A stretch of 11,220 nucleotides of DNA, from the NCBI GenBank assembly GCA_913053815.1, contig CAJXGK010000034.1:1-11220 (forward strand). Reading direction: 5' to 3'. This DNA comes from an uncultured Rhodanobacteraceae bacterium (lineage in GTDB: Bacteria > Pseudomonadota > Gammaproteobacteria > Xanthomonadales > Rhodanobacteraceae). Position numbers and translations under genes: made by a program. Under the pieces are notes generated by a model. The model did no database searches. It saw nothing but the letters and a program-made list of their open reading frames with translations, and was not told the DNA's origin. Shown here piece after piece: positions 7,182 to 11,220 of the stretch (within the stretch, counting starts at the first letter, position 1; each line of letters opens with the position of its first letter).

Positions 7182-7859
7182 ATGTTGCAACTAGAGGCCT
7201 CCTGGAAGGCAGAACTGGGGTCGTATTTCGAGCGACCAGAAATGCGTGAACTGGCTGCTTTTTTGCGCACCGAGAAGGCGGCTGGAAAACGTATCTACCC
7301 ACGTGGTGCACAATTTTTTGCCGCCCTCGACAGCACCCCCTTTCCGGCGGTACGGGTGGTGATTCTGGGCCAGGATCCCTATCACGGCCCGGGTCAGGCG
7401 CATGGACTGAGTTTCTCGGTTCCGCCTGGAGTACCGATCCCCCCTTCCCTGGCCAACCTGTTTGCCGAGTTGCAGAGGGATCTTGGATTGCCCCAACCCC
7501 AGCATGGTTGCCTGCTTGCTTGGGCTGAGCGCGGCGTGTTGTTGCTGAATGCCGTGTTGACAGTCGAGGCCGGCAAGGCGGGTTCACATCGTGGTCGCGG
7601 TTGGGAAGGTTTTACCGATGCCGTAGTGGCGACCCTCAACCGTAAGCGTGAAGGGCTGGTTTTCATGCTATGGGGTAGCTATGCCCAGGCCAAGGGCCAG
7701 TTGCTGGATAACCGCCGTCACTGTGTGCTCAAAGCCCCCCATCCATCGCCGCTGTCGGCGTACCGGGGCTTTATCGGTTGTGGTCATTTCTCTGCCGGCA
7801 ACCGCTACCTTGAAGAACGGGGTGAGCCGCCCATGGATTGGTCGCTTCCTGCGCTGTAG
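7182..7859 (+). CDS. ung: Uracil-DNA glycosylase (family 1)
   Basis: Removes uracil from DNA to start base-excision repair. It has 225 residues, normal for Ung. The water-activating loop GQDPYHG is at 63-69 with catalytic D65. Uracil-pocket residues include [10 protein letters not shown] (120-129), which carries the conserved Asn123, and KAGSH (132-136). The minor-groove loop [11 protein letters not shown] (187-197) has catalytic H187. All key residues are present. I chose the ATG at 7182, eight bases after the regulator stop. A TTG at 7170 overlaps that stop as TTGA and would add four residues. Its Shine-Dalgarno is weak, so reading through from the gene before it is likely. It ends the ftsE-ung run. 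Confidence 0.95.
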   Translation: MLQLEASWKAELGSYFERPEMRELAAFLRTEKAAGKRIYPRGAQFFAALDSTPFPAVRVVILGQDPYHGPGQAHGLSFSVPPGVPIPPSLANLFAELQRDLGLPQPQHGCLLAWAERGVLLLNAVLTVEAGKAGSHRGRGWEGFTDAVVATLNRKREGLVFMLWGSYAQAKGQLLDNRRHCVLKAPHPSPLSAYRGFIGCGHFSAGNRYLEERGEPPMDWSLPAL

Positions 7860-7860
7860 A

Positions 7861-7884
7861 AATCCCCGTAGAACGGTAGGGATT
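7861..7884. repeat. Imperfect hairpin directly after ung
   Basis: Outer arms AATCC/GGATT (7861-7865 and 7880-7884) and inner arms CCGT/ACGG (7866-7869 and 7873-7876) close on an AGA loop, with a 3-base bulge. It starts one base after the ung stop. No T-run follows, so it is a poor intrinsic terminator. Confidence 0.4.
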
Positions 7885-7945
7885 AACCGAAATCGATGAT
7901 CTGTCAGGTTTCCTATGATTACATAGTGCCGAAGAACTAACGTAA

Positions 7946-7973
7946 CCTGGATGGAACGTGCGCATCATCCAGG
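7946..7973. repeat. Perfect 8-bp inverted repeat CCTGGATG/CATCCAGG
   Basis: Arms at 7946-7953 and 7966-7973 surround a 12-base loop. The right arm also forms a shorter palindrome CATCC-A-GGATG (7966-7976). It could be a transcript hairpin or a protein site. No T-run follows. Confidence 0.45.
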
Positions 7974-7977
7974 ATGC

Positions 7978-7997
7978 AGCACCCTCCGATCGGTGCT
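7978..7997. repeat. 6-bp inverted repeat AGCACC/GGTGCT
   Basis: Arms at 7978-7983 and 7992-7997 with an 8-base loop, followed by TTCTGAA. It is the nearest thing to an ung terminator on the plus strand but too weak to call one. Confidence 0.3.
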
Positions 7998-8059
7998 TTC
8001 TGAATGGCCTGATCGAGGATTTGTTACCCTGCCGACTGTATTTTAGCTTTTCTTCACGC

Positions 8060-8074
8060 TGCATTCAGAATGCA
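8060..8074. promoter_or_regulatory. Perfect palindrome TGCATTCAGAATGCA, possible operator
   Basis: Two 7-base arms around a single central A, 126 bases before the hlyD start and upstream of the AT-rich promoter-like stretch. With no loop it suits a dimeric DNA-binding protein better than an RNA hairpin. No regulator gene lies beside it, and its binding protein is unknown. Confidence 0.4.
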
Positions 8075-8107
8075 AAGGAAGGTATCTGATTGTAGTCAAA
8101 GCATTTT

Positions 8108-8137
8108 CTGAATTGTATTGAAACCGTAAAGTATAAC
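8108..8137 (+). promoter_or_regulatory. Weak promoter-like sequence upstream of hlyD
   Basis: TATAAC (8132-8137, 5 of 6 to TATAAT) lies 18 bases after CTGAAT (8108-8113), a poor -35. This would give a leader of about 55-60 bases before the GTG at 8201. An alternative -10 is CATAAT (8150-8155). The surrounding AT-rich stretch supports a promoter here, but its exact position is unsure. Confidence 0.35.
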
Positions 8138-8200
8138 TCCTTATCTCGTCATAATCCGCGAATAGGCTCATAGCAACGAAGTTCACATCAGGACGTGAAG

Positions 8201-9505
8201 GTGTCAGATCAGGGACGACTATTTCGCCGTGAAGTGCTGGCCGCGCAACGCCAGTCGGCCCTGGGCAGCATCCATCTGGCAACCCCGCTTGCACACTGGA
8301 TCATCTCCGGTTTCGTCGCCCTGTTGGCCATCAGTCTGGTGGCCTTTCTGTACTTCGGTCACTACACTCGCCGCGCCACGGTAGCCGGTGAGCTGGTCCC
8401 CAATGCCGGATTGATCACCCTCAGCGCGACCCGTCGGGGCCTGGTCAGCCGCATCCTGGTCCACCAGGGCGAGCAGGTGACGCGTAGCCAGCCGCTGGTG
8501 GAATTTGACCAGCCCCTGGACAGCACCACTCTCGGCAATACTCACGCCATCATCCTGGCCCAGTTGCGAGCGCAGCGGACCGGCCTCGAAGCCGATCTAC
8601 TCACCCAACGGCAACTGGCGGCCAGCCGGCGCCAGGATTTGCGTGAGCGCATCGCTTCCCTGACCGCACAACAAGGGCAGATCGAAGGTCAACGGAGTTT
8701 GCAACAGCAAGAGGCCCGGCACCTGCAGGCCCTGCTGGCGCGCATCAAGCCGCTGGCGGACCAGGGTTATGTCTCGACCCTGGAGCTGCAGCGGCAGCGG
8801 CAGCAAACCAGCACACTCAATGCCCAGGTGCAAGTCAAGGCCTTGCAACGCCAGCAACTGGATATCACCCAGCAACGGGCGGCTGCCCGCCAGAACCTGG
8901 CGCAGATTGCGCTTAACCTGGCCTCGACCCAGACTGCCACGCGCAGCAGGCTGGCCGATATCGAGCAGGCGCTGGCGCAAAATGCCGCCCAGGCCTCATG
9001 GCTGCTGCGCGCACCCCGGGCTGGACTGGTTTCGGCCCTGCTCATCCATGCCGGTCAGACTGCCACCCCGGGACAGCCCTTGCTGGCGCTATGGCCGAAG
9101 GGCTCAAAGCTGGAAGCCCAACTGTTGGTGCCGAGTCAGGCGGTCGGCTTTATCCGCCGGGGCGAACAGGTGGTATTGCGCTATCAGGCCTATCCCTACC
9201 AAAAGTTCGGCCAGCATTACGGGTCCGTCGCTGCGGTCTCGCGCAGTGCCCTGTCGCCGCGGGAAGCACAGAGTCTGCTGGGCCGGCCCGTGACTCAGCC
9301 GGTGTACCGGGTCATCGTGCATCTGGATCGGCAACACCTTGAGGCCTGCGGTCGACCCGCGCGCCTGATGCCGGGCATGGTTCTGAGTGCCGACATTCTG
9401 CTGGATCGGCGCCGTCTGATCGAATGGGTGATCGAACCGATGGTCGGCTTTGGCCGTCGGCTGCTGGGCGCACCCGCGCCCACCCACAGTGGGGTACATG
9501 CATGA
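8201..9505 (+). CDS. HlyD-family periplasmic adaptor (CvaA-like) of a type I peptide exporter
   Basis: Membrane fusion protein that links an inner-membrane ABC exporter to an outer-membrane channel. It has 434 residues. A cytoplasmic N-terminus with LFRREVLAAQ (7-16) precedes one TM helix (about 33-53) and FGHYTRRATVAGELVP (52-67), typical of adaptors paired with C39-peptidase exporters. A first lipoyl half follows (about 60-105), then a long Gln/Arg/Leu-rich coiled-coil hairpin (about 115-265), a second lipoyl half (about 266-300), a beta-barrel and a C-terminal MPGMVLSADILLDRRRL (390-406), the usual end motif of the family. I chose the GTG at 8201 because AGGA lies seven bases before it; a GTG at 8195 is too close to that site. 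It overlaps the next gene by ATGA. GC is higher than in the genes to the left. Confidence 0.9.
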   Translation: MSDQGRLFRREVLAAQRQSALGSIHLATPLAHWIISGFVALLAISLVAFLYFGHYTRRATVAGELVPNAGLITLSATRRGLVSRILVHQGEQVTRSQPLVEFDQPLDSTTLGNTHAIILAQLRAQRTGLEADLLTQRQLAASRRQDLRERIASLTAQQGQIEGQRSLQQQEARHLQALLARIKPLADQGYVSTLELQRQRQQTSTLNAQVQVKALQRQQLDITQQRAAARQNLAQIALNLASTQTATRSRLADIEQALAQNAAQASWLLRAPRAGLVSALLIHAGQTATPGQPLLALWPKGSKLEAQLLVPSQAVGFIRRGEQVVLRYQAYPYQKFGQHYGSVAAVSRSALSPREAQSLLGRPVTQPVYRVIVHLDRQHLEACGRPARLMPGMVLSADILLDRRRLIEWVIEPMVGFGRRLLGAPAPTHSGVHA

Positions 9506-11220
9506 GTGCCGCCGTGTCCGTACTCGACGGCCTGCGCTTTGGTTGGCGTAAGTGTCTGCCAACGGTACTGCAAACCGAGGCCGCTGAATGCGGGCTGGCC
9601 TGCCTGGCCATGATTGCGCGCTACTACGGCCATGACATCGATCTGGCCGGCCTCAGACGCCGGGCCTCAATGTCGCTCAAGGGCGCCAATCTTGCTCGAG
9701 TGATCGAAATCGCCGGTCGCTTGGACTTCGACTCCCGGCCGCTAAAACTGGAGCTGGAAGAGCTATCGCAATTGCAGGTGCCGTGCATCCTGCATTGGAA
9801 TCTGAATCACTTTGTGGTCCTGAAACGTGCCCACCGCAAGCACCTTGAGATTCACGATCCGGCCCGGGGCGAGCTGCGCCTGAGCCTGGCCGAGGTCTCC
9901 AAACATTTCACCGGGGTGGCCCTGGAATTGTCACCCAAGGCCAACTTCACCAAGCAGAAAGCCCGCGAGCGCATTTCACTGCGCGCGCTGACCGGCGAGG
10001 TCCACGGTCTGAAGCGGGCCCTGCTGCAGATCTTCCTGCTAGCGTTGGGGCTGGAAGTATTGGTGCTGATGGGCCCGTTTTACATGCAATGGGTCATCGA
10101 CCAGGTGCTGGTTTCCGCCGATCGCAACCTGCTGACCCTGCTCGGTATCGGCTTTCTGTTACTGACCGTGTTCCAGGTCGGGGTCACGGCGATGCGCTCC
10201 TGGGCCATCACCTGGATCAGCGCCCTGCTCAGCGTGCAATGGGTCGGCAACCTGTTTGGGCATCTGTTACGCCTGCCCCAGGACTATTTTGAGAAACGCC
10301 ATATTGGCGATGTGGTCTCCCGTTTCGGCTCAGTGCAAACCATTCAGAGAACCCTGACCACCCAGTTCGTCGGGGCCATCCTTGATGGTCTGATGTCGAT
10401 CCTGACTTTGGTATTGATGGCCTTCTACAGCATCAAGCTGAGTGCCTTAGTACTGGGCGCGTTCGGGCTCTACGCCCTGCTGCGTTGGGGGATTTTCACC
10501 CCCTTACGCCGCGCCACTGAGGATCACATTATTTATGCCGCTCGCCAGCAGAGTGATCTACTCGAATCCATTCGTGGCATCCAGCCCCTGAAACTGGCCA
10601 ATCAGCAAGATCAGCGTCGCGGCCGCTATGCCAACACCCTGGTCGAGACCACCAACCGGGAATTGCGACTACAACGTCTGGGCATTGCCTTTCATGGTGG
10701 CAACGGCCTGATCTTCGGCATCGAGCGGGTGCTCTTGATATGGCTGGCGGCGAGCATGGTGCTGGCCGGCACCTTTTCGGTGGGCATGTTGGTGGCCTTT
10801 GCGGCCTATGCCGGACAGTTCACCCAGCGCGCTGCCGGCCTGATCGACAAGTGGAACGACTTTCGCATGCTCGGCCTGCACGCCGAGCGGGTCGCCGATA
10901 TTGCCCTGACCCCGGTGGAGACCCATCTGGATGCAAGTTATGACGGCCCCCTTCCTGCCGCCGGGCTCGAAGTACGCCATCTCAGCTTTCGCTATGCCGA
11001 AGGCGAGCCGTGGATTCTGCACGATTGCAGCTTTTGTATTGAGCCTGGAGAAAGCGTGGCCATCGCCGGGCCTTCCGGCAGTGGCAAGACCACCCTGGCC
11101 AAGTTGATCGTCGGCCTACTCGAACCGAGCGAGGGAACGATTCTGTTCGGCGGCATCGAGCTGCATAAACTGGGCTTAGCGCGTTATCGCAGCGTCACCG
11201 CCGCAGTGATGCAGGATGAC
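9502..11220 (+). CDS. C39-peptidase ABC exporter (CvaB-like), 3' end beyond window
   Basis: Peptidase-containing ABC transporter: it cuts a leader peptide after a Gly-Gly motif and exports the rest. 573 codons are visible. The N-terminal C39 domain (about 18-140) has the oxyanion Gln24 in QTEAAECG, catalytic Cys30, His103 in NHFVVL and Asp119 in HDPARG, so the protease looks active rather than being a degenerate, HlyB-like C39 domain. A transmembrane domain follows (about 165-450), with hydrophobic helices such as ALLQIFLLALGLEVLVLMG and IFGIERVLLIWLAASMVLAG. The nucleotide-binding domain begins near 490, with Walker A GPSGSGKTT (523-531) and the Q-loop Gln571 right at the edge. The signature, Walker B and H-loop are outside the window. 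The start ATG overlaps the hlyD stop. The active C39 domain predicts small double-glycine leader substrates such as bacteriocins or microcins; none is visible in this window. Confidence 0.92.
   Translation, partial: MSAAVSVLDGLRFGWRKCLPTVLQTEAAECGLACLAMIARYYGHDIDLAGLRRRASMSLKGANLARVIEIAGRLDFDSRPLKLELEELSQLQVPCILHWNLNHFVVLKRAHRKHLEIHDPARGELRLSLAEVSKHFTGVALELSPKANFTKQKARERISLRALTGEVHGLKRALLQIFLLALGLEVLVLMGPFYMQWVIDQVLVSADRNLLTLLGIGFLLLTVFQVGVTAMRSWAITWISALLSVQWVGNLFGHLLRLPQDYFEKRHIGDVVSRFGSVQTIQRTLTTQFVGAILDGLMSILTLVLMAFYSIKLSALVLGAFGLYALLRWGIFTPLRRATEDHIIYAARQQSDLLESIRGIQPLKLANQQDQRRGRYANTLVETTNRELRLQRLGIAFHGGNGLIFGIERVLLIWLAASMVLAGTFSVGMLVAFAAYAGQFTQRAAGLIDKWNDFRMLGLHAERVADIALTPVETHLDASYDGPLPAAGLEVRHLSFRYAEGEPWILHDCSFCIEPGESVAIAGPSGSGKTTLAKLIVGLLEPSEGTILFGGIELHKLGLARYRSVTAAVMQDD

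Larger units (their letters stand above)
7860..8200. other. Non-coding, AT-richer spacer with several inverted repeats
   Basis: About 340 bases without a credible gene. Short frames here (up to ~31 codons) have no Shine-Dalgarno and no double-glycine leader pattern. GC is near 37% at 8101-8160 by hand count, against ~67% just inside hlyD. Five inverted repeats are seen: 7861-7884, 7913-7926, 7946-7973, 7978-7997 and 8060-8074. It must hold the end of the ung transcript and the promoter for hlyD. Confidence 0.6.

Noticed and set aside
7000..7587. Minus-strand frame of 195 codons opposite the end of the regulator and ung
   Set aside because: It is antisense to two well-supported genes and has no motif; ung's catalytic loops are encoded on the plus strand.
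7978..7997. Intrinsic terminator for ung
   Set aside because: The stem is only 6 bp with an 8-base loop and is followed by TTCTG rather than a T-run.
7947..8044. Short plus-strand frame of ~31 codons (starting MERAHHPGC) in the spacer
   Set aside because: It has no Shine-Dalgarno, and its start lies inside an inverted repeat that explains the sequence better.
8043..8294. Minus-strand frame crossing the hlyD start, considered as a divergent small gene or peptide cargo
   Set aside because: It overlaps the hlyD N-terminus, has no double-glycine leader and no recognisable family.
1..11220. CRISPR array, tRNA/rRNA genes, insertion sequence or phage attachment site
   Set aside because: No regularly spaced direct repeats, no cloverleaf or rRNA-like stretch, and no transposase or integrase frame were seen on either strand.

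Overview
The window looks like a chromosomal segment of a gammaproteobacterium with moderately high GC (hand counts of single 60-base rows run from about 55% in ftsX to about 67% in hlyD). The main evidence is the trxA-rho pair with rhlB divergent from it, an arrangement familiar from Gammaproteobacteria, together with a FtsE/FtsX pair and a classical family-1 uracil-DNA glycosylase. I cannot name a genus from the sequence alone.

Layout. (1) Positions 1-326, minus strand: an open frame leaving the window on the left. Its first ~29 codons read like the start of a LOG-family (cytokinin riboside 5'-monophosphate phosphoribohydrolase-like) protein. It then continues without a break as the C-terminal half of a major facilitator transporter, so this is a chimeric gene. 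(2) Positions 531-2709, minus strand: trxA then rho, ended by a strong intrinsic terminator. Rho carries a ~130-residue disordered, Arg/Asp-rich N-terminal extension, and the trxA-rho gap holds a stem-loop that pairs fully only as minus-strand RNA. (3) Positions 2898-4613, plus strand: rhlB, a DEAD-box RNA helicase with a ~180-residue basic low-complexity tail. (4) Positions 4641-7859, plus strand: ftsE, ftsX, a two-receiver response regulator and ung, tightly packed with overlaps or gaps under 65 bases. The flanking ftsY and rpoH genes that usually accompany ftsEX in this class are not here. (5) Positions 7860-8200: a non-coding, AT-richer spacer with several inverted repeats. (6) Positions 8201-11220, plus strand: a HlyD-type adaptor and a C39-peptidase ABC transporter (CvaA/CvaB-like type I export of double-glycine leader peptides), overlapping by ATGA; the transporter is cut by the right edge just after its Q-loop.

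How the parts work together. Rho (termination) and RhlB (RNA unwinding and decay) are RNA-handling ATPases encoded back to back, and both carry unusual basic disordered tails. FtsEX controls septal peptidoglycan hydrolysis. The response regulator has a degenerate first receiver and an intact second one and no output domain. The last two genes form the inner-membrane and adaptor parts of a peptide exporter. Its cargo is not in the window and should lie to the right.

The most unusual items are the LOG-MFS chimera, the paired disordered tails on Rho and RhlB, the pseudo-receiver regulator behind ftsX, and the exporter without visible cargo behind a repeat-rich spacer. Nothing here proves a wholly new system.
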